Positions 51,288-60,107 of a stretch of DNA of 64,000 nucleotides are shown piece by piece. Each line of letters opens with the position of its first letter. Within the stretch, counting starts at the first letter, position 1. Source of the stretch: CAVVNN01 sp963838035 (GTDB taxonomy: Bacteria > Actinomycetota > Thermoleophilia > Solirubrobacterales > 70-9); the NCBI GenBank assembly GCA_963838035.1, contig CAWIPM010000002.1:677249-741248 (forward strand), given 5' to 3'. Below the pieces are notes generated by a model. The model was given only the letters and a program-made list of their open reading frames with translations, was not told where the DNA came from and made no database searches. The position numbers were made by a program, and so were the translations under genes.

Positions 51288-52571
51288 TCAGTGCGACCCG
51301 CCCGCGACGATGCCGATTTCGCGCAGCATGTTCTCCGCGTGCGGCCCGCTACGGCCCTTCTCTCCCATCCGTTGCAGCTCGGCCTCGACCCTCCCCCAGT
51401 CCATGTCGAGGAAGCTCAACGGCCTCAACCGGTCGGCGATCGCATCGGTGAAGAGCCGGCGCAGCGACTTGCCCGTGATCGGCCGCCCGCCGAGGCCGGC
51501 GATCACCGTGTACCCGCGCAGCTGGATCCCCGACAGCGCCATCCTCACGTTCATCGAGACGATCCCGCCGACCCCGACCGCCAGCGCCTTCTCGAGCACG
51601 ACGACGCGCTTCGCGTGCGCCAGCGCTGCTCGCACCTCCTCCAACGGGAAGGGCCTGAACGACTTGACCGCGAGGGCTCCGATGCTGACCCCCTCCTCGC
51701 GCATCTCGTCGATCGTGTCCTCGATCGTCCCCAGCACCGAGCCGAGGGCGACGACGACGGTCTCGGCATCGTCGGCCCGGTAGGCGCGGACGAGGCCACC
51801 GGATGGGCGCCCGAAGGCCTCCTCGAACTGGGCCGCGACGGCCGGAATGAGGTCCAGCGCCTGCATCTGCTTGGCGTGGGCGAGGCATTTGACCTCGGCG
51901 AAGGCCTCCGGCCCGACCATCGCCCCGATCGTCACCGGGTCCGCCGGATCGAGGACCTGGCGCGGCTCGAAGGCGGGAAGGAAGGCATCGACCTGAGCCT
52001 GCGCCGGCACGTCGACCCGCTCGTAGGCGTGGGTGAGGATGAAGCCGTCCATGCAGACCATCACCGGCAGCGACAGCTCCTCGGCGATCCTGAATGCCTG
52101 CACGTGGAGGTCGGCCGCCTCCTGGTTGTCCTCGGCGTAGAGCTGGATCCAGCCGCAGTCGCGCTGCGACATCGAGTCGCTGTGGTCGTTCCAGATGTTG
52201 ATCGGGGCGCCGATCGCCCGGTTCGCCACCGTCATCACGATCGGCAGGCCCAGGCCGGAGGCGTTGTAGAGCGCCTCGGCCATGTAGAGCAGCCCCTGGC
52301 TGGCGGTCGCGGTATAGGCGCGCGCACCGGCGGCGGAGGCACCGATGCAGACCGACATCGCCGCGAACTCGGACTCGACCGTGACGTACTCGCAGGGGTC
52401 GAGCGTGTTGGCGCGAACCAGGTCGGAAAGCCGCTCGACGATGTGGGTCTGGGGGGAGATCGGGTAGGCGCAGATGACCTCCGGGCGGCAGAGGCCGACA
52501 GCCTCCGCGACCGCAACCGAGCCCTCCGTCTGCCTAAGCACGGACCGCCCCGCGCGTCTCACGTTCGACAT
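51288..52571 (-). CDS. 2-oxoacid:ferredoxin oxidoreductase alpha subunit
   Basis: 427 residues, PorA-like. RQTEGSVAVAEAVGLCRPEV opens the pyrimidine domain, PISPQTHIVERLSDLVRAN is the conserved YPISPQT, TVESEFAAMSVCIGASAAGA, TATASQGLLYMAEALYNAS, and NIWNDHSDSMSQRDCGWIQL near the active site. The transketolase C-terminal domain follows (VKSFRPFPLEEVRAALAHAK). ATG 52571 gives MSNVRRAGRSVLRQ and overlaps the gamma gene by 38 bp. 4-bp gap to the beta gene. Confidence 0.92.
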   Translation of the reverse strand: MSNVRRAGRSVLRQTEGSVAVAEAVGLCRPEVICAYPISPQTHIVERLSDLVRANTLDPCEYVTVESEFAAMSVCIGASAAGARAYTATASQGLLYMAEALYNASGLGLPIVMTVANRAIGAPINIWNDHSDSMSQRDCGWIQLYAEDNQEAADLHVQAFRIAEELSLPVMVCMDGFILTHAYERVDVPAQAQVDAFLPAFEPRQVLDPADPVTIGAMVGPEAFAEVKCLAHAKQMQALDLIPAVAAQFEEAFGRPSGGLVRAYRADDAETVVVALGSVLGTIEDTIDEMREEGVSIGALAVKSFRPFPLEEVRAALAHAKRVVVLEKALAVGVGGIVSMNVRMALSGIQLRGYTVIAGLGGRPITGKSLRRLFTDAIADRLRPLSFLDMDWGRVEAELQRMGEKGRSGPHAENMLREIGIVAGGSH

Positions 52572-53130
52572 AGGCGTGGGCTGCCTCGGCGGCGGCGGCG
52601 TTGGCATCGCCCACCCGGCCGGAAAAGCGCTCGCGGATCGCCGCGGTGACCGAATCGAGGCCCACCTGTCCGGTGAGCGCGGCGAAGCCGCCGAGCAGCG
52701 CCGCGTTTGGCAGCGGGCGGCCGAGGTGATGGCGGGCAAGCTCGCTGGCCGGGACGCTGAGCAGGCGGTCGCGATCGCTCGAGGCGACCAGATCCCCGAG
52801 GCCCAGCTCCTCGAAGCTGCGGCCGCTGTTGATGAGCACGTAGCCGCGCGCGCCCAGGCCGCTGAAGAGATCCACCTGGTGCAGCAGCGTCGGGTCCTGG
52901 ACGATCAGAGCGTCGGGCTCAGAGACCGGCTCGCGAGTGCGAATCGGCGCATCGGAGATGCGGCAGAAGGAGACCACCGGCGCCCCGGTTCGCTCGGAGC
53001 CGAAGCTGGGAAAGGCCTGAGCGTGGCGACCCTCGTCGAAGGCCGCGACCGAGAGCATCTCAGCAGCCGTGACCACGCCCTGGCCACCGCGGCCATGGAC
53101 CCGTACCTGGAACATCGAGCTGCGACCCAT
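52534..53130 (-). CDS. 2-oxoacid:ferredoxin oxidoreductase gamma subunit
   Basis: 198 residues, PorG-like. FQVRVHGRGGQGVVTAAEML is the GRGGQG motif of the family, HAQAFPSFGSERTGAPVVSF the second, ALIVQDPTLLHQVDLFSGL the third. Start ATG 53130 (MGRSSMFQ) follows TACGTT by 8 nt, a leaderless pattern that decides between 53130 and ATG 53115. First gene of the four-gene unit. Confidence 0.9.
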   Translation of the reverse strand: MGRSSMFQVRVHGRGGQGVVTAAEMLSVAAFDEGRHAQAFPSFGSERTGAPVVSFCRISDAPIRTREPVSEPDALIVQDPTLLHQVDLFSGLGARGYVLINSGRSFEELGLGDLVASSDRDRLLSVPASELARHHLGRPLPNAALLGGFAALTGQVGLDSVTAAIRERFSGRVGDANAAAAEAAHAYVERETRGAVRA

Positions 53131-53194
53131 CGCAACCCAACGTAGAACGCGCACGGTCCGGGTTCATCGGGAGTTTCCCGAACCTTTTCCGGAG

Positions 53195-53794
53195 TCATGC
53201 ATCGCCGAGCAGGCGCGCGAGGAGGCGCGGGGGAAGGCCGCCGGCTGCGCCCGCAGGGAGGATGCCGGCGAGAGCGCGCCGCGAGGCGACCCGGCCGATC
53301 GGGCGCTTGAGGACGCCGACGCGGACGCCCCTCTCGCTCAGGGCACGCGCGGCGAGGGCGGTCAGCGCGCGGTCCCTGACGAGGTCGGCGCACAGCATCG
53401 CTGCGGCCGGTCGCACACGGCCATCGTCGAGGATGGCATGGAGGCGTGGCGGCGGCAGGCGCAGGACGCCGACCGAGCCCCGCGCCACGGCGAAGGCTCC
53501 CGCGATCGCCCCGATCCCATCGCCGTCGTCCTCGCCGTCGGGTGGCAGCGTGAGCCGGCAGACCTGGCCGCGCGAGGCCACTCCCGCGTGGGGCAAGTGG
53601 GCCGCCAGCCGCTCCTCCAGCTCCCGCGCCGCGACCGTGGAGAGGAGCCCTGGACGCGGCGGCCTGTCGGCGACGAGGTCGACGAGGAGGCCGGCCCGGT
53701 CCGGCTCGGAGCCGGCGCAGGCGAGCGCCGCGGCGGCCGCCCTCGAGTCGAATGCCCCACCAGCCGAGGTGACGAGGACAACCGTCCCCGTCAT
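53195..53794 (-). CDS. Hypothetical protein next to TadE genes
   Basis: 199 residues, Ala/Leu/Arg-rich. VVLVTSAGGAFDSRAAAAAL and then AGLLVDLVADRPP look like a faint P-loop (SAGG..DSR) plus the following strand, reminiscent of CpaE/TadZ ATPases, but the GKS is not present. The start overlaps the TadE stop (ATGA), so it belongs to the same transcript. I cannot assign a function. Confidence 0.55.
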   Translation of the reverse strand: MTGTVVLVTSAGGAFDSRAAAAALACAGSEPDRAGLLVDLVADRPPRPGLLSTVAARELEERLAAHLPHAGVASRGQVCRLTLPPDGEDDGDGIGAIAGAFAVARGSVGVLRLPPPRLHAILDDGRVRPAAAMLCADLVRDRALTALAARALSERGVRVGVLKRPIGRVASRRALAGILPAGAAGGLPPRLLARLLGDA

Positions 53795-54126
53795 CTGAGA
53801 GCGGGCCGCGCGGCGGCGTGGCTGGTGACGGACAGATGGTCGGCGATGCCCGGCAGCGGCGACGGCGGTCGCAGCCGCACGGTCACGCTCCCACCCCGTA
53901 CCGAGACGTCGACGTCGTCCCGTGCCCAGCCGGGCAGCGCGTCGCGGACGGCCGCGGCGGCAGGGCGATCCGACGCCAGCGCCAGCGCCCCGGCCTCGGC
54001 GGCGCCGTCAGCCAGGGTCAGCGTGTAGCCGGCGGCGAGCAGCTGCAGCGCGAGGAGCCCGGCCAGCAGCAGCGCCGGCAACGCGGCGACGAGCTCGACC
54101 GAAGCTTGGCCCCGCTCCTCACCCAT
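53791..54126 (-). CDS. TadE-like pilus assembly protein
   Basis: 111 residues. GEERGQASVELVAALPALLL is the TadE motif (GxxSVE) followed by a hydrophobic helix, the N-terminal methylated-pilin-like segment of TadE. The rest is short and beta-rich (DVDVSVRGGSVTVRLRPPSP). Probable Flp/Tad pilus minor pilin. Overlaps the upstream TadE gene by 8 bp. Confidence 0.75.
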   Translation of the reverse strand: MGEERGQASVELVAALPALLLAGLLALQLLAAGYTLTLADGAAEAGALALASDRPAAAAVRDALPGWARDDVDVSVRGGSVTVRLRPPSPLPGIADHLSVTSHAAARPALR

Positions 54127-54475
54127 CGCCGCCCTCCAGCTCGGACCTCGCTCCCACCATCACCCGCGGAAACGCGGGCAGAAGGTGCGGAACCTGCACC
54201 CGTACCGACACGCCCCCGGATTCGTCGACCTTCGACCCCTCGCGCATCGCCGGTGGCAGCGCCTGGCGCGCCGCGGCCTCCGCGTCGCCGCCGACCAGGG
54301 CCGCCCGCGCCCCCGCCCGCGCGGCGACGCTCGCCGACCACAGCGCCTGGCCGGCGACCGCGATCTGCGCCGCCACGAGAACCGCCAGCAGTAGAAAAGG
54401 GACCGTCGCGACCAGCTCGACCGAGGCGGTCCCGGCCTCCCCTTGGTATGCGCTGCTGGCGATCCGTGGCGGCAC
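54119..54475 (-). CDS. TadE-like pilus assembly protein, second copy
   Basis: 118 residues, GTG start. GEAGTASVELVATVPFLLLA is again the TadE N-terminus with helix VLVAAQIAVAGQALWSASVA. It shares architecture but little sequence with the next gene. The rest of a tad locus (CpaF, TadB/C) is not in the window. Confidence 0.75.
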   Translation of the reverse strand: MPPRIASSAYQGEAGTASVELVATVPFLLLAVLVAAQIAVAGQALWSASVAARAGARAALVGGDAEAAARQALPPAMREGSKVDESGGVSVRVQVPHLLPAFPRVMVGARSELEGGDG

Positions 54476-54851
54476 CGCCCGACCGTCCCAGGGTTCAACG
54501 GACCAGTTGCGCGCAAAGATAGAGAAATCAGTGAAATCTCATGCGCTTCAGGGTCACGCAGGTCACGTCGGTGAAAATGGTGTATTGGCGCGTAGGGCCA
54601 GTTACACCGCTCCTACCTACGACTTGGCTCGCTCCTGGCCGTAGGCGACGCGCTGGTCGCGGCATCAGACCGGATGCGAGCTCTCCCCTGGATCGTCACC
54701 CCCGTCGTCGCGAGGCGGCTTCAGCCTCGGCGGTTCGGGCGAACCGCCTTGGGGGCTTACCAGTGTCATTGCGGGTGAAGCGGACCCGCACAACGGAGGA
54801 ACCGGCAGATTTGGGTTATGCGTGGCCGTGGGGGATTCAGGCGCGGCTAGC
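54476..54851. other. Gap with a 9-bp inverted repeat
   Basis: No credible gene. GGCGGTTCG/CGAACCGCC (54729-54737 and 54740-54748, 2-nt loop or a wider loop with fewer pairs) is the only clear structure. It may be a bidirectional terminator between the TadE genes and the FkbM gene. Confidence 0.4.
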
Positions 54852-55725
54852 TTAGGAGAGCTCGAATCTTGCGTTCACCAGTCCAGTTGCGGTTCGTCGA
54901 AATCCAAGCGGGGAGAGATGTTCATTGAGTTTCTCCAAAGCCACTGCATCTTTGTACTCGGCGATAATCCGTTTGACGACGCCGCGGCCGAAGGTGGCGG
55001 CGCAGCCTTCCAACGCTTGGATCTCGTGGCCCTCGACATCGAGCTTAAGCAGGTCGACTGACTCAATCCCCTCGTCGCTGAAGAGCGTGTCTAGGCGGAT
55101 GCACGGCACCTCGCGTGCCAGTGGTACCGATCGCGGCGAGCACGCTTGGAGAGCCGGCGAAGTTCATGAGGGCGGCGCCATCGTGGTCTGAAACGGCTGC
55201 CTGAAGTGTCGAGCCAACGATCCCGTTGGCCTGGAAGTTTCGCTTGAGGCGACGGTTGACGGCAGGATTGGGCTCGATGGCGATGATCCGCCGCGCTTGC
55301 CTTAGGAAAAGTGAAAAGAGTCCGACGTTTGCGCCGCAATCGACGATTGTCCATGAACTGAGTTCGGGCCCGGTCGGGATTACACCGTCATCGAAATCGC
55401 GCAGCATTTGCGCGTAGGGTGAGATCTCTCCCTGAGATAACTCAAATTCGGCATCGAATTGCTTGAACGTAACCTGGATGGAGGTGCGGGAGCTAGCCCC
55501 ACGAGCGATACGCGAGCGGAGGAGGCGCGTGATCAGGCGAAGGCGTTCCCGAGGCCCCCGCACATCCGCCAATACCCGCCGGAAGTCGTGAATTACTCCC
55601 CCTGTTGTGCTGGTAGCAGACAGGGAAAGAACCTTACCGGAGCGCCTGAGTGCCGTCACCTGCAGTGGCCGTCCGGTACCCCCATCCCCGAGCCTTTCAC
55701 CACTCGCAGCGCAATCGTGAATCAT
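54852..55725 (-). pseudogene. FkbM-family methyltransferase, frameshifted
   Basis: One frame reads SWTIVDCGANVGLFSLFLRQ and ARRIIAIEPNPAVNRRLKRN and ends ...AAIGTTGTRG; the next frame continues EVPCIRLDTLFSDEGIESVD and LLKLDVEGHEIQALEGCA. Deleting one base at about 55113-55115 restores TGREVPCIRLDTL. The SAM-binding GANVG, the IEP strand and DVEGHE motif of FkbM are intact. FkbM enzymes O-methylate sugars or polyketides. The N-terminus (MIHDCAASG) is uncertain; an alternative start is 55860. Confidence 0.7.
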
Positions 55726-55898
55726 AGGTCGCCCCTGTCTTCTCAAGCGCCTCATGACAACCGGACGTGCTTCTTGCGGACTGCGTAGAAGATTGCGCCG
55801 CGAACGCTCGCGAAGTGCTGGCTGAAGTGAGCTACGTGCTTTGACTTCGATCACCCGCATGGCTCCTTGGCGGTGCTCCTCAGCCACGCTCGCGCGCG

Positions 55899-56249
55899 TC
55901 AGTACGTGTTTGCCTCCAGCCAGATTCGCCAGATCGCGGCTATCGAAGCGCCGAGGAGCAGGATCCACAGCAACGTGCCGCCGCCGGTGGAAAAGAGCAT
56001 GTCGGTCCCGGCGACGAGCAGCGCGATCAGGCCCAGGGCTCCGTAGAGGATCGCCCGCCGGCCGTCGCTCAGCGTCGCCAGCGTCAGCTCGTTCTGCCGG
56101 CTCAGCGTGTAGATCGTCCAGGCGATCGCCGCCAGGAAGCCCATCGTCAGCGCGGTGAAGACCGCTTCGGCGAAGTTCCCCCCGTTCGGCGCGAAGGCGA
56201 CGGCCAGCGCCAGCAGCATGATGATCCCGACGTCCCGCGCGGTGCGCAT
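55899..56249 (-). CDS. Small four-helix membrane protein
   Basis: 116 residues. Four hydrophobic segments: GIIMLLALAVAFAP, VFTALTMGFLAAIAWTIYTL, LYGALGLIALLVAGTDMLF and LLWILLLGASIAAIWRIWLE. No motif. It precedes the phosphate transporter block by 25 bp but on the far side, so linkage is not clear. Unknown function. Confidence 0.7.
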   Translation of the reverse strand: MRTARDVGIIMLLALAVAFAPNGGNFAEAVFTALTMGFLAAIAWTIYTLSRQNELTLATLSDGRRAILYGALGLIALLVAGTDMLFSTGGGTLLWILLLGASIAAIWRIWLEANTY

Positions 56250-56273
56250 CGATCAATTGTACGTCGGTCTGGC

Positions 56274-57266
56274 TCAGAAGATCCGGGTTATCCCGTAGGC
56301 CGCCGCCCCGATCGCCGCCGCCGCCGGCAGGGTCAGCAACCAGGCGACGACGATGTTCCCGGCCACACCCCAGCGCACGGCCGAGACTCGCTTGGCGGCG
56401 CCGGCGCCCATCAGGCCGCCGCTGATCGCGTGCGTGGTCGAGATCGGGAAGCCGAGGAGGGTCGAGGCGAAAATCGCCACCGCCCCCGCGCCCTGTGCGG
56501 AAAAGCCCTGCGCCGCGTCCATCTTGATGATCCGCGCCCCGGCGCCGCGCATCACCCTCCAGCCGCCGCTGTAGGTGCCGAGCGCGATCGCCACCGCCGC
56601 CGCGACGATCGCCCAGAAGGGCGGGTTGGCGGCGGCGCCCAGCGTGCCGTTGGCGATCAGCGCCAGGGTGATCACGCCCATCGTCTTCTGCGCATCGTTG
56701 GCTCCGTGGGCGAGGGCGAGCAGGCCCCCGGAGGCGATCTGCCCGTGGCGAAAGGCGCGGCTGACCGGGCCCGGGCGGCTCCGCCCGACCAGCCTGTAAA
56801 TGACCACGATCAGCAGGCCGGCGAGCCCGAACGCGGCAAGGGGCGCGACCAGCGCCGGCAGCAGCACCTTGTCCAGCAGCCCGGCGCCGTGCACCGCGCC
56901 GGCCCCGGCCGCCGCCAGGGTGGCTCCGACCACCCCCCCGATCAACGCATGCGAGGAGCTGGACGGCAGGCTGAAGTACCCGGTCGCGAGGTTCCATGCG
57001 AGCGCCCCGACCAGCCCGGCGAAGACGACGGTGGGGGTGATCGCGGCGGCGTCGACCACATCGTCGGCCACAGTCGCCGCGACCGCGACCGAGATGAAGG
57101 CGCCGGCGAAGTTGAGCAGCGCCGCGACGGCGATCGCCACCTGCGGGGGCGCCGCGCCGGTCGAGACCGCGGTCGAGATCACATCGTAGGTGTCGTGGAG
57201 GCCGTTGCTGAAGCCGAAGCCGAGAGCCGCGGCGACAACGAGCGCCATCACCACGTCGGAGCTCAT
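56274..57266 (-). CDS. pit: PiT-family phosphate transporter
   Basis: 330 residues. LGFGFSNGLHDTYDVISTAV is the first PiT motif (GxxNGxxD..), LALAHGANDAQKTMGVITL the second (GANDAxKTxG), and SSSSHALIGGVVGATLAAAG and ISTTHAISGGLMGAGAAKRV are the two H-motifs. Around ten TM segments. A proton/metal-phosphate symporter. The start overlaps the DUF47 stop (ATGA), so it is paired with that protein. Confidence 0.93.
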   Translation of the reverse strand: MSSDVVMALVVAAALGFGFSNGLHDTYDVISTAVSTGAAPPQVAIAVAALLNFAGAFISVAVAATVADDVVDAAAITPTVVFAGLVGALAWNLATGYFSLPSSSSHALIGGVVGATLAAAGAGAVHGAGLLDKVLLPALVAPLAAFGLAGLLIVVIYRLVGRSRPGPVSRAFRHGQIASGGLLALAHGANDAQKTMGVITLALIANGTLGAAANPPFWAIVAAAVAIALGTYSGGWRVMRGAGARIIKMDAAQGFSAQGAGAVAIFASTLLGFPISTTHAISGGLMGAGAAKRVSAVRWGVAGNIVVAWLLTLPAAAAIGAAAYGITRIF

Positions 57267-57883
57267 GAATTCTTGATGACTATTCCCTCGAGGATCTGCG
57301 CCGCGGTCTCGGTCGCGTCGATCGCGTTCTCGAGTACCGCGAACATGTCCTTCCAGCGGATCACGACCATCGGGTCGATCCCGTTGGAGAACAGCGATGC
57401 GACCGCATCGCGTGAGATCCGGTCGCCCTCGTTCTCGAGCCGGTGGATCTCGATCCAGTAGCGGTCGAGGTCCTTGAAGCCACGCAGGTCCTCCAGCCCG
57501 GCGGCGAGCTGCTCGCACGCCCCGACCAGCACTTTCGTCAGCGCCTGGGCCTGGGCCATCGGCGCCTCGATCTGGTAGAGCCCGAGGAAATCGGCCGCCT
57601 CCTCGGTGTAATCGACGATGTCGTCGACCTGGGTCGCCAGCCCGTAGATGTCCTCGCGATCGATCGGCGTCACGAAGGTGGAGTTCAACCGGCTGATGAT
57701 GTCGTGGGTGATGCGGTCGCCCTCCTGCTCGGCCTTGAGGATCTCCCGGCCGAGCCCGCGATCGTCGGGCCAGGAGCCCATCATCTCGTCGAGCAGCCGC
57801 GCCGCGCGGAGGTTGTTCTGGCCCGCCTCCATGAACAGCTCGAAGAAGCTGTCGTCACGGGGAAGGAAGGAGAGGCGAGCCAC
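57263..57883 (-). CDS. DUF47 PhoU-like protein
   Basis: 206 residues. RLSFLPRDDSFFELFMEAGQ opens the helical bundle, KAEQEGDRITHDIISRLNST is the ExxxD metal-binding repeat, and LENEGDRISRDAVASLFSNG a second, the hallmark pair of PhoU/DUF47. These proteins regulate PiT transport. GTG 57883 follows TAGGAT by 7 nt. ATGA overlap with pit. Confidence 0.9.
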   Translation of the reverse strand: MARLSFLPRDDSFFELFMEAGQNNLRAARLLDEMMGSWPDDRGLGREILKAEQEGDRITHDIISRLNSTFVTPIDREDIYGLATQVDDIVDYTEEAADFLGLYQIEAPMAQAQALTKVLVGACEQLAAGLEDLRGFKDLDRYWIEIHRLENEGDRISRDAVASLFSNGIDPMVVIRWKDMFAVLENAIDATETAAQILEGIVIKNS

Positions 57884-57911
57884 GGCGGCAATCCTAATGT
57901 CCGCCGCAGCC

Positions 57912-60107
57912 TCAGCTCGCTGCCGCGGCGAGCTGCTCGGCAGCTCGCGCGGCGTGGCGCTCGCGCAGCTCCTCCTGGACGCTGCGCCGGCGCCCCTCGG
58001 GGACGACCAGCCGCCTCCAGGCGCCGTCGGAGCTGAGCTCCCAGGCGTTGGCATTCTCGGCGAAGCAGCGCTCCAGCACGTCGAGCATCTCGGCTTTCAG
58101 CTCGGGGTCCTCGACCGGCGTCACCAGCTCGACCCGGCTGTCGAGGTTGCGCGGCATCAGGTCGGCGGATCCCATCAGCACCCGGGTCTCCTCGCCGCAG
58201 CGGAAGGCGTAGACGCGCGAGTGCTCGAGGAAGCGGCCGACGATCGAGACGACGCGGATCTTCTCGGAGATGCCCGGCACGCCGGGGCGCAGGCAGCAGA
58301 TGCCGCGCACGTTGATGTCGACCCGCACCCCGGCCCGCGACGCCTCGTAGAGCGCCTGGATGCAGCCCGCATCGACCAGCGAGTTCATCTTCAGCGCGAT
58401 CCGTGCCTCTTCGCCCCTCCGGTGGGCCTCGACCGTGCGCTCGATCTCCTCGACTATGCGGTCGCGCATCGTCGTCGGTGAGACCAGCACCTTGCGGTAC
58501 TCGGCCGGCCGCCCGTAGCCGGTGAGGAAGTTGAACATCTCGGCGACATCGGCGCCGATGTCGGGGTCGGCTGTGAAGAGGCCGAAATCGGTGTAGAGGC
58601 GGGCCGTCTTGGGGTGGTAGTTGCCGGTGCCGATGTGGACGTACTCGCGCACCCTGTCGCCCTCCCGCCGAGCGACGAGGATCGCCTTGACGTGGGTCTT
58701 CAGGCCGGGAATGCCGTAGACCACGTGCACCCCCGCCTCCTCCAGGGACTTCGCCCAGTGGATGTTCGCGGCCTCGTCGAAGCGCGCTTTCAGCTCGACC
58801 ATGCAGACCGCCTGCTTGCCGCGTTCGGAAGCGCGGATCAACCCCGGGACGAGCGGCGAGTCGTCGCTGGTCCGGTAGACGGTCTGCTTGATCGCCAGCA
58901 CGTCGGGGTCGGCGACCGCCTGCTCGACGAAGCGCTCGACCGAGGTGGAGAAGGAGTCGTATGGATGGTGGACGAGGAGGTCGCCCTGGCGGATCGCCGC
59001 GAACATGTCGACCGGCTCCTCGTCCTCGCCCTGCAGGCGCGCCTGAGTGACCGGCGTCCATGGCGGGAAGCGCAGCTCGGCGTGGCCGGCGACGTCGGCG
59101 ATGTCGCCCAGGTCGGCGAGGTCGATCAGCCCGTCGACGTCGTAGACCTCGCGGTCTTCGAGGCGCAGCGCGTCGACCAGCTGCCCGCGCAGCTTCGGGT
59201 TCATCCCCGCGGCGACCTCCAGCCGCACCACCTCGCCGAAGCGGCGGCGGCGCAGCTCGTCCTGGACCGCCTGCAGCAGATCGTCGGCCTCGTCGCTGAC
59301 GGTGAAGTCGGCGTCACGGGTGACCCGGAAGTAACCATGGTCGATGACCTCGGTGCCGGGGAAGAGCGCGTCGAGGTTGGCGGCGATCGCCTCCTCCAGC
59401 GGCACGAACGCCTTCCCATCGCCCCCCACCGGCAGGAAGCGGCCCAGCAACTCCTTCGGCACCTTGACCCTGGCGATGATCTCGACCCCGCTGTCGGGGT
59501 CGCGCAGGAGCACGCCGAGGCTGAGCGAGAGGTTGGAGATGTAGGGGAAGGGGCGCCCGAGGCCGATCACCAGCGGGGTCAGCGCCGGGAAGACCTGGTC
59601 GTGGAAGCGCGCGTCGATCTCGCGCCGCTCCTCCGCGCTGGCGGTCTCCAGCGAGACGATTCTGATCCCATGCTCCTCCAGCGCCGGGCGCAGCTCGCCG
59701 CCGAAGCAGGCGTGGAGGCGGCGGTCGAGATCGAGCACGCGAGCCTGGATCGAGTCGATCTGCTCGCTGGGCGCGAGCCCGTCGGGGCCGCGGGCGTCGA
59801 TGCCGGCATCGAGCTGGTCGAACAGCCCGGCAACACGCACCATGAAGAACTCGTCCAGGTTGGAGGCGTAGATCGCGCAGAACCTGAGCCGCTCCAGCAG
59901 CGGCATATCGGTTTCCTCGGCCAGCTCCAGCACACGCTGGTTGAAGTCGAGCCAGGAGAGCTCGCGATTGAAATAGAGAGCTGGATCGTCGATCGGGCCA
60001 TCGTACTGAGGGGTTTGCAGCGCCGACTGTGGAGCTGACCCCGCCAGGGTTTGGTCAACTCCATGGCCGGCGTTCACTTCAGGCGGCGCGGGCAGGAGCT
60101 TGCCCAC
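57912..60107 (-). CDS. ppk: Polyphosphate kinase 1
   Basis: 731 residues. N domain YFNRELSWLDFNQRVLELAE, catalytic region HHPYDSFSTSVERFVEQAVA, AIKQTVYRTSDDSPLVPGLI, VELKARFDEAANIHWAKSLE, VHIGTGNYHPKTARLYTDFG with the phosphorylated His in the KTH/GTGNYH segment, and the second His region in RVLMGSADLMPRNLDSRVEL. Makes polyP from ATP. The GTG at 60107 overlaps the glycosyltransferase by 29 bp; a start near PALYFNREL is also conceivable but unneeded. Coordinates with pit, DUF47, CHAD and ppx nearby. Confidence 0.96.
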   Translation of the reverse strand: MGKLLPAPPEVNAGHGVDQTLAGSAPQSALQTPQYDGPIDDPALYFNRELSWLDFNQRVLELAEETDMPLLERLRFCAIYASNLDEFFMVRVAGLFDQLDAGIDARGPDGLAPSEQIDSIQARVLDLDRRLHACFGGELRPALEEHGIRIVSLETASAEERREIDARFHDQVFPALTPLVIGLGRPFPYISNLSLSLGVLLRDPDSGVEIIARVKVPKELLGRFLPVGGDGKAFVPLEEAIAANLDALFPGTEVIDHGYFRVTRDADFTVSDEADDLLQAVQDELRRRRFGEVVRLEVAAGMNPKLRGQLVDALRLEDREVYDVDGLIDLADLGDIADVAGHAELRFPPWTPVTQARLQGEDEEPVDMFAAIRQGDLLVHHPYDSFSTSVERFVEQAVADPDVLAIKQTVYRTSDDSPLVPGLIRASERGKQAVCMVELKARFDEAANIHWAKSLEEAGVHVVYGIPGLKTHVKAILVARREGDRVREYVHIGTGNYHPKTARLYTDFGLFTADPDIGADVAEMFNFLTGYGRPAEYRKVLVSPTTMRDRIVEEIERTVEAHRRGEEARIALKMNSLVDAGCIQALYEASRAGVRVDINVRGICCLRPGVPGISEKIRVVSIVGRFLEHSRVYAFRCGEETRVLMGSADLMPRNLDSRVELVTPVEDPELKAEMLDVLERCFAENANAWELSSDGAWRRLVVPEGRRRSVQEELRERHAARAAEQLAAAAS

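Noticed and set aside
54729..54748. Inverted repeat as a rho-independent terminator
   Set aside because: No U-tract and only a 2-nt loop in the full pairing. Listed as a repeat in the gap only.
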